Assembly (NCBI RefSeq): GCF_015169395.1
Contig: NZ_CP063458.1
Location: 4,092,001-4,156,000, forward strand
DNA: 64,000 nt
Source: Humisphaera borealis
GTDB taxonomy: Bacteria; Planctomycetota; Phycisphaerae; Tepidisphaerales; Tepidisphaeraceae
Direction of reading: 5' to 3'
Shown: positions 54,047 to 61,676 of the stretch, one piece after another
Numbering within the stretch: position 1 is the stretch's first letter
Layout: each line of letters begins with the position of its first letter
Program-made: the position numbers and the translations under genes
The notes under the pieces: generated by a model
Seen by the model: only the letters and a program-made list of their open reading frames with translations
What the model was told of the DNA's origin: nothing
Database searches by the model: none

Positions 54047-54970
54047 TCACACCGCCCGGCGTCGCAGCAGCGTCGTCACGCTTTCAATCAGCGACCGTTC
54101 GGTAACGAACGAATAGAACTCGGCCCCCATCGCACGGCAGGTCTGCTCCAGGTCGGCCCGGTGCCTGCGGAAGTTGTCGAGATACACCTTCCGCACGATC
54201 GCCGGCTCGCAGAGCCGTGATTTCTCCCCCTCCATCCCGCGAAAACGCGACCATCGCTTGAACGGAAAATGCACCTCATCCTGGTGCAATACCTGGATCA
54301 CAATCGCCTCATGGCGGTCGTGCTGAAGGCGCGACAACCCTTTGCGAATCTCGACGACCGGGGAGAAGCAATCGGAGACCGCGATGACCAGTGCGCGCCG
54401 GTCGAGCCGGTCGGCGGCTTCGGTCAACGCCGGGCCGAGGTTCGACGGACCGCGCGGGGTAGACCGCTCCAGGATATCGATCAGGTGCGACAACTGCTTG
54501 ATCCCCGCCTTCGGTGCCAGCCAGTGGTCGATCTTCGACGAGAAGCTGGCGATCCCCACGCTCTCGGTCTGCCCCAGCATCAGGTACGCCAGCGACGCCA
54601 GCAGTCGGGACGCGTAATCGAACTTGCCGGTGGTCGAGCCGTCTTCACGCGGTTTGAGCGGGCCGTCGCCCTTGCCGGCGTACGACATCGACCCGCTGGC
54701 GTCGAGCATCAGCAGGCAGCGGAGATTGGTCTCTTCGTCGTATTCCTTGATGTAAGGCCGATCGGTCCGCCCCAACACGCGCCAATCGAGCCGCCGAAGT
54801 TCGTCGCCGGGCGAATAGAACCGATGCTGCCGGAACTCGACGCTGGCCCCCTTCACCGGGCTGCGGTGCAGGCCGCTGATGGTGCCTTCGACGACGCTGC
54901 GCGCCGAAAGCTGAAGGTGGTTCAGCTTCTCGATGAGGGCGGGGTCGAGAAATCGGCTGACGAAGTTCAT
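54047..54970 (-). CDS. DUF58-domain protein
   Basis: 307 residues. Typical DUF58: RSVVEGTISGLHRSPVKGASVEFRQHRFYSPGDELRRLDWRVLGRTDRPYIKEYDEE split over the conserved block, followed by a VWA-like part, LLMLDASGSMSYAGKG. Such proteins often act with MoxR ATPases and VWA proteins in cell-envelope assembly. Its start overlaps the stop of the kinase-like gene upstream by 4 bp (ATGA), so they are translationally coupled; no MoxR gene is in the window next to it. Confidence 0.9.
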   Translation of the reverse strand: MNFVSRFLDPALIEKLNHLQLSARSVVEGTISGLHRSPVKGASVEFRQHRFYSPGDELRRLDWRVLGRTDRPYIKEYDEETNLRCLLMLDASGSMSYAGKGDGPLKPREDGSTTGKFDYASRLLASLAYLMLGQTESVGIASFSSKIDHWLAPKAGIKQLSHLIDILERSTPRGPSNLGPALTEAADRLDRRALVIAVSDCFSPVVEIRKGLSRLQHDRHEAIVIQVLHQDEVHFPFKRWSRFRGMEGEKSRLCEPAIVRKVYLDNFRRHRADLEQTCRAMGAEFYSFVTERSLIESVTTLLRRRAV

Positions 54971-55977
54971 GAGTCGCAGGCCACGGAATAGAAGCCAGGG
55001 GACAACGATGACTGCTTTGCGCCGGGGGCCGTGTCCGGAAGCCGCTCCTCGATCCAGGACTTGCCTGATTTTATCCAGTCGGGAACGGGGTCGTTGGGAA
55101 ACTTGACGATCCGCCAGCCGGCGTACGCCGCCGCGATGCCAAACGTCATGACGACCAATGCCCAGAAGAGCGACCGCCGTCGCGGCGTGTGCTCGGGCTC
55201 GACCAATGCGGCGGGGGAGACGCCGACACGCTCCCGCGATTCGATGATTCCCGATAGCCGGGTCGCCAGGATCCGCAGTACGGCCTCGCTCCCGGGTGCC
55301 ACGCCGTCCTCTGGCGAAAGCATCGCTTCGATGCCGGCGACGATCGTCCCGAGTGGCGTCTTTTCTTCCTTGCGATCGTGCAGGATCGCCTGCAGCGTGT
55401 TGACCACGCCCCAGAGGTCATCCGCGGGATCGGTGTAAAGAAGCGGGCTGACGTGTGTCAGCCGGACGTTGCCGTGGGCATCGACGACGACATTCGATCC
55501 ACGGATCGCACCGTGCACGATGCCCTGGCGATGCAGCGATTCGACCATCAGCACCAGCTCACGAGCGGCCAGGGCCAGCTTCCGCTGGGTGCAGCCGGCG
55601 TCGGCGGCGTAGTCGGTCAGGGTCTTGCCCTGCACGTATTCCCAAATGAGCCAGGCCTCGTTCGGCGCGGCGTTTTCCGGCTCGCGTTCGACGCCATAAA
55701 GGTTCGCCACGCCCGCCAATGCCAGTTCGCGGACACGTCCGAGGCGTTCCTTGATGCTGGGGTGAAGTCCCTGCTTGATGATGCAGTCGCGGTCGAGGGG
55801 TTTGAGCACGATGCCGCGCCCGCCGGGCCCGATCGCGAGGTAGCTCGGGCCCAGAAAATCGGTGTCGCCGGCGAGGGACGACTTCAGCGTCGAATCGACG
55901 GGATAACCGCAGATCTCGGCCCGCAATTTCTCCGATGACACGCCGTTGGTCGAGATGGAGTCGGTCGCGGCGGACAT
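54967..55977 (-). CDS. Membrane-anchored pseudokinase
   Basis: 336 residues from ATG 55977. Protein-kinase-like N-terminal lobe (strand with K59 in GIVLKPLDRD) and C-lobe; however the catalytic loop reads H155-G-A-I-R-G-S-N where active kinases have HRDLKxxN, and the DFG is THV (174-176), so both the catalytic base and the metal-binding Asp are missing. A single membrane helix (~270-288) follows and a short external tail ends the protein. It probably senses or scaffolds rather than phosphorylates. Coupled to DUF58 downstream. Confidence 0.82.
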   Translation of the reverse strand: MSAATDSISTNGVSSEKLRAEICGYPVDSTLKSSLAGDTDFLGPSYLAIGPGGRGIVLKPLDRDCIIKQGLHPSIKERLGRVRELALAGVANLYGVEREPENAAPNEAWLIWEYVQGKTLTDYAADAGCTQRKLALAARELVLMVESLHRQGIVHGAIRGSNVVVDAHGNVRLTHVSPLLYTDPADDLWGVVNTLQAILHDRKEEKTPLGTIVAGIEAMLSPEDGVAPGSEAVLRILATRLSGIIESRERVGVSPAALVEPEHTPRRRSLFWALVVMTFGIAAAYAGWRIVKFPNDPVPDWIKSGKSWIEERLPDTAPGAKQSSLSPGFYSVACDS

Positions 55978-56096
55978 CAATACCCAAAGGGTATCCGACG
56001 AAGGGAGCGATAGGAACAGAATCGCAAACCGAGGCTATGTTCGACCTTCAATCTTCGATGTTCGTCCCTTGTCTGCTATGATCCCCGCCGACACGG

Positions 56097-56960
56097 ATGT
56101 CTCTCGACCTCTGCATTCTCGCCAGCGGCAGTGCGGGCAATTGCTCGGTGGTTCGGTCCGCGCGCGGCACCCTGCTGATCGACGCCGGCCTCTCACCACG
56201 GGCGACGGAGCGGCGGCTGGCGGCCATCGGTGTTCGCCTCGACCGCATCGCCGGCGTCTGCCTCACCCACCTCGACAGCGACCACCTGTCCGCCAGCTTC
56301 CTCGCCTGGCTGTGCCGCAACGGTGTCCCGATCTTCTGCCATCACGACAAGGTCGATGCGCTGGGCGCCATCGCCGGCCGGCGGACCATCGTGCTGCGTA
56401 ACGTGCAACACTTCGGCGAAGACGGCTTCGAGCCGTTGGACGGACTCAACGTGGAGGCGATTCCCGTCCATCATGACGCGGAGGGATCGCACGCGTTCGT
56501 CCTGGAGGCCACCGAGTCGCGGTCTTCGGCCGTCCGTATCGGTTTCGCGACCGACCTCGGCCGGGTTCCGCACCTGCTCATCGACCGCTTTTGCGACAAC
56601 GGCGGACTCGACATCCTGGCGATCGAAAGCAACTACTGCCCGCAGATGCAGGCCAGCAGCAGCCGGCCGGAGTTTCTCAAAAGGCGGATCACCGGCGGCC
56701 ACGGCCATCTGTCGAACCAGCAGGCGTTTGACGCGGTGAAGCGAATCCTGGATCGGCAACTAGCTCAGGGGAATGGCCTGCCCGGCAGCGTCGCATTGCT
56801 GCACCGCAGCCAGGAGTGTAACTGTCCGACGAAGGTGCGCGAGATGTTCTCGCGCGACGTGCGGATCGCCAAACGGCTTGTTTTGGCCGAGCAGACGGAG
56901 TCGACGGGGTGGCTGGCGCGGCGGGTAGCCAGAATCGAGCAGATGCTGCTCTGGGGTTAG
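56097..56960 (+). CDS. MBL-fold hydrolase (WalJ/YycJ-like)
   Basis: 287 residues. The start resembles the family: LCILASGSAGNCSVVRSARGTLLIDAGLS. The metal motif is T-H-L-D-S-D-H (~56-62), where the usual HxHxDH has Asp for the second His; later metal ligands fit HHDAEGSHAF, FATDLG and AIESNYCP, then HLSNQQA. The family includes nucleases/cell-wall-linked hydrolases. The changed ligand may alter metal choice. Monocistronic by position; no obvious partner. Confidence 0.85.
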   Translation: MSLDLCILASGSAGNCSVVRSARGTLLIDAGLSPRATERRLAAIGVRLDRIAGVCLTHLDSDHLSASFLAWLCRNGVPIFCHHDKVDALGAIAGRRTIVLRNVQHFGEDGFEPLDGLNVEAIPVHHDAEGSHAFVLEATESRSSAVRIGFATDLGRVPHLLIDRFCDNGGLDILAIESNYCPQMQASSSRPEFLKRRITGGHGHLSNQQAFDAVKRILDRQLAQGNGLPGSVALLHRSQECNCPTKVREMFSRDVRIAKRLVLAEQTESTGWLARRVARIEQMLLWG

Positions 56961-56967
56961 GCGGGAG

Positions 56968-56987
56968 CGCGGGCACGCTCGCCCGCG
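56968..56987 (+). terminator. Possible terminator after MBL gene
   Basis: CGCGGGC with GCCCGCG, 7 pairs, loop of 6, directly after the MBL stop. No T-run follows. Confidence 0.35.
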
Positions 56988-57019
56988 GGGGCCGAAAGCC
57001 TCGTGATAGAACGTCCCCC

Positions 57020-57109
57020 GATTAGCGGTCGCACCGCAGGTGCACGCCTTTTCGGAGTAATTGACTGCTCGGGACGAAAAAAAGTGCACCTGCGGTGCGA
57101 CCGCTAATC
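57020..57109. repeat. Palindromic repeat element, copy 2 (perfect 26-bp arms)
   Basis: The 26-bp arm at 57020-57045 is exactly inverted at 57084-57109, with 38 bp between. Its sequence is a version of the arms at 40851-40915. The arm order is the reverse of copy 1: here GTGCAC ends face the centre, there they face outward. A small mobile or processed element (REP/MITE-like) is likely. Confidence 0.75.
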
Positions 57110-57140
57110 AGGGAACGCTTTCCCGCCGACATGCCCCCGC

Positions 57141-57156
57141 GTCCGCCAAGGCGGAC
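57141..57156 (-). terminator. Hairpin at the end of the TlpA gene
   Basis: GTCCGCC (57141-57147), AA, GGCGGAC (57150-57156), immediately after the minus-strand stop of the thioredoxin gene (57158-57160). No strong T-run; modest support. Confidence 0.4.
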
Positions 57157-57157
57157 C

Positions 57158-58585
57158 CTACTTGAGTGCTTCCTCGATCGCCGTCTTGATCTGCTCGTGC
57201 GTGCCCGAGCCGACCGTCACCTTGACGATCTTGCCGTCCTTGTCGATCACCACGGTTTGCGGAATGCCGCTGACGCCGAAGCTCTTGGCGACCTTGCCTT
57301 CGACATCGAGCAGCACCGGCATGCCCAGCTTCGTCTTTTCGACGAACGGCTTGATGACGGTGTCCTTTTCCCGCAGGTTGACGGCGAACGCTTTAAGTCC
57401 CTTGTCGCCGAACTCCTTGTAGATCGCGTCGAGATGCGGCATCGACGCGCGGCACGGCCCGCACCAAGTCGCCCAGAAGTCGAGCATCACGACCTGCCCC
57501 TTCAGGTCGGACAGCTTCACTTCCTTGCCCTCGAGGTCTTTCAGCTTGAAGTCCGGCGCCGGCTTACCGACCAGCGCGCTGGCGGCACCATCTTCCGGGC
57601 CGTCGTCGGCCGCGCCGCCGCCGGCTTCGGCCAGGGCTGTCACGTCACGGGCGCCAACGGGCGGCGTCCAGTTGAAATCGACATCCTTCACGCTCGCATT
57701 GGCCTGCGATAGCGCGTAGTCGATCGTCACTTCCACCTTCTTGACGTCCTGCTGTTTCTTCTCGATCGCATACCCCTTGCGATCCCAGACGGTCCGGCGG
57801 ATCAGGTGCGACTTGCTGTCGAACGCGATCGTCAGCTCCGACTCCTTGCCGAATGACAGCTTGAGCGCCGGATAAGCAACGTCGTCAATCTTGACGTCAT
57901 CCACCTTGGCCAGCTTATCGACGCCGTCCATCAGTTCCTCGGCGGCATCGGGGACGATAGCCAGCAGCAGCGACGGGTTGAGTTGCGACATCAGGCCCAC
58001 GAGCTGCTTCGGCAGCTCGCCGGATTTGACGCGGTCTTTCGGAGCGTCCGCGAGGTAGAAATAGTTGTACCGCGACTCGAACGCGTAGAGCTTCTTTCCG
58101 GTGCCGCCGAAGAACTGCGATTCGGCCTTGCCGCCCGTCAGGTGTTCGCGGGTCTGATGGCGGAACTTCAGCGGCGACTGGAAGCTCGCCTCGAACTCGC
58201 TGCTGTTCTTGTTCTTCTCGCCGTTCATGTCGATGTCGGCGGAAATCGTGCCGGCCAGCTTCAGCGATTCGACGCCCTTGTACGCAGCGCGGACGGCGTC
58301 GAGCAGTTCGCGGGCGTCCTTCGACACGTCCAGCTTCGCCTTGGCCGGCTGTGTCGCCGGCTTGGTCGCGGGGGTCTTAGGCTTCAGCAGTTCCGGGCCG
58401 TCCGCCTTCGTCACCTTCACCCTGGCGGTGTCATCCCTGGCCGGCTTCTGGTCGCCCGGCTTCTGGTCAGCCGGCTTCTGATCAGCTGGGGCGGCGGCAA
58501 CCACGCCGGTCGCCAGAAGGGCGACGGCAACCGATGTCCGAACGGCGCAGAATCGACGATGCCAGCGAGTAGGGGCGTGTGCCAT
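57158..58585 (-). CDS. Exported TlpA-type thioredoxin with N-terminal LolA-like domain
   Basis: 475 residues from ATG 58585, GGAG upstream; signal-like helix AVALLATGVVAAAPA. A repetitive segment (ADQKPADQKPGDQKPARDD) and an Ala/Lys linker follow. Residues ~80-310 form a LolA/DUF2092-like beta domain (YKGVESLKLAGTISADIDMNG). The C-terminal ~140 residues are a TlpA/ResA thioredoxin domain with WCGPC around residue 370 and the cis-Pro in GVSGIPQTVV. It should reduce disulfides or act in redox maturation outside the cytoplasm. The LolA-like part may bind lipid. Confidence 0.88.
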   Translation of the reverse strand: MAHAPTRWHRRFCAVRTSVAVALLATGVVAAAPADQKPADQKPGDQKPARDDTARVKVTKADGPELLKPKTPATKPATQPAKAKLDVSKDARELLDAVRAAYKGVESLKLAGTISADIDMNGEKNKNSSEFEASFQSPLKFRHQTREHLTGGKAESQFFGGTGKKLYAFESRYNYFYLADAPKDRVKSGELPKQLVGLMSQLNPSLLLAIVPDAAEELMDGVDKLAKVDDVKIDDVAYPALKLSFGKESELTIAFDSKSHLIRRTVWDRKGYAIEKKQQDVKKVEVTIDYALSQANASVKDVDFNWTPPVGARDVTALAEAGGGAADDGPEDGAASALVGKPAPDFKLKDLEGKEVKLSDLKGQVVMLDFWATWCGPCRASMPHLDAIYKEFGDKGLKAFAVNLREKDTVIKPFVEKTKLGMPVLLDVEGKVAKSFGVSGIPQTVVIDKDGKIVKVTVGSGTHEQIKTAIEEALK

Positions 58586-58767
58586 GAGATGCTCCGGGGC
58601 AAAGCGTGTGGACGTCAGCGTGCGGTGCTGACCGGCCTAAGACTATACCCACAAGTGGCCCGGAAGTCGGGACAAAATGCGGACGGGCAGGGCGGTGGAG
58701 GAGGCGGAAGGGGACGAGATACCGCATCCCGACTCGAAATCCGACCTTGCAGACCGCCGCGGGTGGC

Positions 58768-60228
58768 TCACGGGAGTCCGGGGAGGGTCGCCGGCCTGGT
58801 TGCCGCCTGCATCGTGACTTCGGGCAGAACACCGATCGCCCGGGTGAGATCCAGCAGGAAAACCGCCCGGTCGAACCGGACGCCGGTCAATTGCAGTTCC
58901 GAGTTCAGGACCTGATCCTGGGCCACGAGGACGTCGAGGTTGATCGCAAGCTGGTTCGCGAACGCGGCACGGGCCTGGTCGAGCGCCTCCTTGGCCGCCT
59001 GTACCTGCTGCTCGAACTCGGCGGTTTTGCGATCGGCGGCATCGAGGTTCTCGAACGCCGTGCGGACGTCGTTCAGCACCTGCCGGCGGACGAAGCTTTC
59101 ATTCAGCATCGCCTGCCGCAGGCGCGACCATGCCGATCGCACATCCGCCTCGATCACGCCGGCCGAAAAGATCGGCACGTTGGCAAGCAGCACGGCATTC
59201 CATTTACTCGCATCGGCATAAAACTCGCGATAGAGGAACCCGGCGACGTTTAACGAAACGCTCGGATAATACTGGGCAAACGCAGCATCGACCTGGGCGC
59301 GGGCCGAGACCACTGCGGCCCTGGCGGCAGCAAAGTCTTCCCGCCGATCGAGCGCCATCTGCTCGTAATCGGTCAGGGTGTGCTTCGGATCCGAGACTGC
59401 ATCGGTCACCGACTGCTCGGACAGCTTCCCGTTGATCGTGTCGACGCCGACCAGGAGCGCGAGGGTGTGGCGGCCGTTGCGAACATCGCTCTGGGCCTGC
59501 AGCAAGGTTGCCCGGGTGCCGTTCACCTGTGCCTGCGTCTGGGCGACGGCCAGCTTGGTCGCCAGTTGGTTTGCGAACTGGTCCTTGACGTCTTTGAGCC
59601 GGGCTTCCTGCAACGAGACCGAATTGCGCAGCACCTCGACCGCTCGCTCGCTGCGAAGGACCTGCAGATAAACCTGTGCGACGTTCAGCAGGATCGTCGA
59701 CTGCGCGTCGAGCAGCAGAAGTCGCTGCCGTTCGATGTTGGCGTCGGCGGATTGCAGATTGGCAATGTCGCCGCCGCCGCGGAAAAGGTTCATGCTGCCG
59801 ACAATGGGGGCTTCGGTGCGGTAGCTGATCTTGCCACTGTCCTGATAGGACCCGCCGCTGGCAGTCGTGTTCGAACCAGTACTGCCCGAGGGGGCGCCGT
59901 CGCGGGCTCTCTGTTCGATGGTGAACGACGGCTGAAAGCTGACGGTGGGCAAAAAGTTGGCAACGGCGCGGTTCTTGGCGATCAGGGACTGCAGATAGTC
60001 TTCGCCGCGCAGACCGAGCTGCTCGTTGTGCTGGTTGGCAAGTGTCATCGCCCGAACCAGCGTGAGCGATTCCCCCTCAACGTACGGTTGGGTGGCGGCC
60101 ACCCGGCCGTCCAGCACCCGGCGGTACAGGTCAACTTCCGCCTTCTGATCGACGGCGCAGCCGGCGATGAACAACCAGGTACACAGCAGCAGAGTCGAGA
60201 AGATGAAACGGCGATGAGGTCTAGGCAT
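58768..60228 (-). CDS. TolC-family outer membrane efflux protein
   Basis: 486 residues from ATG 60228, which begins directly with a lipoprotein-like signal (RRFIFSTLLLCTWLFIAGC). A GTG at 60267 overlaps the adaptor stop by 4 bp and would give 499 residues; both remain possible. Two TolC repeats with long helices are visible (QSLIAKNRAVANFLPTVSFQP, LQEARLKDVKDQFANQLATK, then QVQAAKEALDQARAAFANQLA). Third gene of the efflux operon pump-adaptor-channel. Confidence 0.9.
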   Translation of the reverse strand: MPRPHRRFIFSTLLLCTWLFIAGCAVDQKAEVDLYRRVLDGRVAATQPYVEGESLTLVRAMTLANQHNEQLGLRGEDYLQSLIAKNRAVANFLPTVSFQPSFTIEQRARDGAPSGSTGSNTTASGGSYQDSGKISYRTEAPIVGSMNLFRGGGDIANLQSADANIERQRLLLLDAQSTILLNVAQVYLQVLRSERAVEVLRNSVSLQEARLKDVKDQFANQLATKLAVAQTQAQVNGTRATLLQAQSDVRNGRHTLALLVGVDTINGKLSEQSVTDAVSDPKHTLTDYEQMALDRREDFAAARAAVVSARAQVDAAFAQYYPSVSLNVAGFLYREFYADASKWNAVLLANVPIFSAGVIEADVRSAWSRLRQAMLNESFVRRQVLNDVRTAFENLDAADRKTAEFEQQVQAAKEALDQARAAFANQLAINLDVLVAQDQVLNSELQLTGVRFDRAVFLLDLTRAIGVLPEVTMQAATRPATLPGLP

Positions 60229-60263
60229 GATGCGTTCCGAGAGTCGTTCGTTGGCCCGAAGAT

Positions 60264-61676
60264 TCACTGCGCCGAAGCGCTGGGCCGCGTCGCCGGCACC
60301 GGCGGAGGGGCCTCGGCGACAGGGGGCTTGGCGGCACCGCCGCCGGCGATCTGCACCTCGACCCCATCGACGATCCGGTCGCCGGGATTGGTCACCACGC
60401 GTTCGCCGGCCTTCACACCCTCGGCCACTTCGGCTTCCACGCCGAAATCCCGACCCAGCGTCACCTTGCGCAGCTGCACCCTGTTCTGGCCATCGACCAC
60501 CGCCACCCGCAGGCCGTCGGCGCCGTAAACGAGCGCACTGGTCGGTATCACCATCGGCTGCCCCTCACGGGCAAGCTTGAACCTGACGTCGCCGAACATG
60601 CCGGGCAACAGCTTTCCGCCGGCGTTGGACATGTGCAGCTCGACCCGCAGCGTCCGCGTCTGGGCATCCAGCGACTCGGCGGTTCGGGCAATCTTCCCCT
60701 TCACGCGGATGGGCGGGCCGCCTTGCGTGCGGACGGTCAGCTCGGCTTCCTCTTCCCGATTGAGGCTGGTGACGTAGCTCTGCGGCACATTCGCGAAAAC
60801 CCGTAGCGTGTCGGTCTGCTGCACCTGGAACAACTCCCGGCCGGCGCCGGTGTCGGACTCTGACACGCGCGTGCCGACGTCAAAATTGCGCGACGTGATC
60901 ACGCCGTCGAAAGGAGCGTAGATCGTCTGAAACGACTGCAGTTGCGTGTACCGCTTGACCGATGCCTCGGCGGCCAGCACGTTGGCGTTCGCCGCCTTGA
61001 GGTTGCTGTTGGCGATATTGAAAGCCGATCGGCGCTCGTCGAGCTGCTGCTGCGTCACGCCGCCGGTCTTGGCCAGGCCCTGGTAGCGCTCGTAGGTCGC
61101 CTGGTTGAAGTTGAACTCGTTGGTCGCCCGGCCGACGACAACCTTTGCCTGTTCCAGCGTCGCCTTGGCTTGTTCGAGCTCGGCGTCGACCTCGGGTGCG
61201 GTGATGCGCGCAAGGGGCTGGCCCGGCTTTGCCGGCTGATCGTCCTTCGCCGGCTGCGGCCCACGGACGCGGTCGCCGATATCGACCAGCAGTTCGGTGA
61301 CGTAGCCGTTGGTGCGCGGGTAGAGCGCCGTCGACTGCATGGCTCGGACGTCCCCGGGCAGCAAAAGAATCGGGTCTTTCGATAGCGCCCGCGGCACCGT
61401 GACGTTGACGATCGGCTTGGCCGACGCCAGCTCGTTGGCGTCTTCGCCGGCCTGCGCCATCTTCTTTTTGTGGGGGACGAACCCGATCACAAAAAGCGTG
61501 GCGAACAGGGCAACGATCAACACGACTGTAATCACGATGGCGCTGCGCGAGACCGGCGGCAGCTCGATCGCCGCTTCCGGCTCGGCGTGGCCTCGGGCTT
61601 GATCCGGCGGCGAGCCGTCGACGGGCGGCTGCCCGTTCTGTTGCTCGCGAAGAGGGGACTTCTGTTCAGCTCGCAT
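60264..61676 (-). CDS. RND efflux periplasmic adaptor (AcrA/MexA-like)
   Basis: 470 residues. One N-terminal helix (IVITVVLIVALFATLFVIGFV) after a polar ~45-residue leader; a lipoyl/hairpin part (~115-250) with EQAKATLEQAKVVVGRATNEF; beta barrel ~255-340 (TIYAPFDGVITSRNFDVGTRV); membrane-proximal domain to ~450. Connects pump and channel. Starts inside the pump gene by 11 bp and stops over the TolC GTG, so the three are coupled. Substrate unknown. Confidence 0.92.
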   Translation of the reverse strand: MRAEQKSPLREQQNGQPPVDGSPPDQARGHAEPEAAIELPPVSRSAIVITVVLIVALFATLFVIGFVPHKKKMAQAGEDANELASAKPIVNVTVPRALSKDPILLLPGDVRAMQSTALYPRTNGYVTELLVDIGDRVRGPQPAKDDQPAKPGQPLARITAPEVDAELEQAKATLEQAKVVVGRATNEFNFNQATYERYQGLAKTGGVTQQQLDERRSAFNIANSNLKAANANVLAAEASVKRYTQLQSFQTIYAPFDGVITSRNFDVGTRVSESDTGAGRELFQVQQTDTLRVFANVPQSYVTSLNREEEAELTVRTQGGPPIRVKGKIARTAESLDAQTRTLRVELHMSNAGGKLLPGMFGDVRFKLAREGQPMVIPTSALVYGADGLRVAVVDGQNRVQLRKVTLGRDFGVEAEVAEGVKAGERVVTNPGDRIVDGVEVQIAGGGAAKPPVAEAPPPVPATRPSASAQ

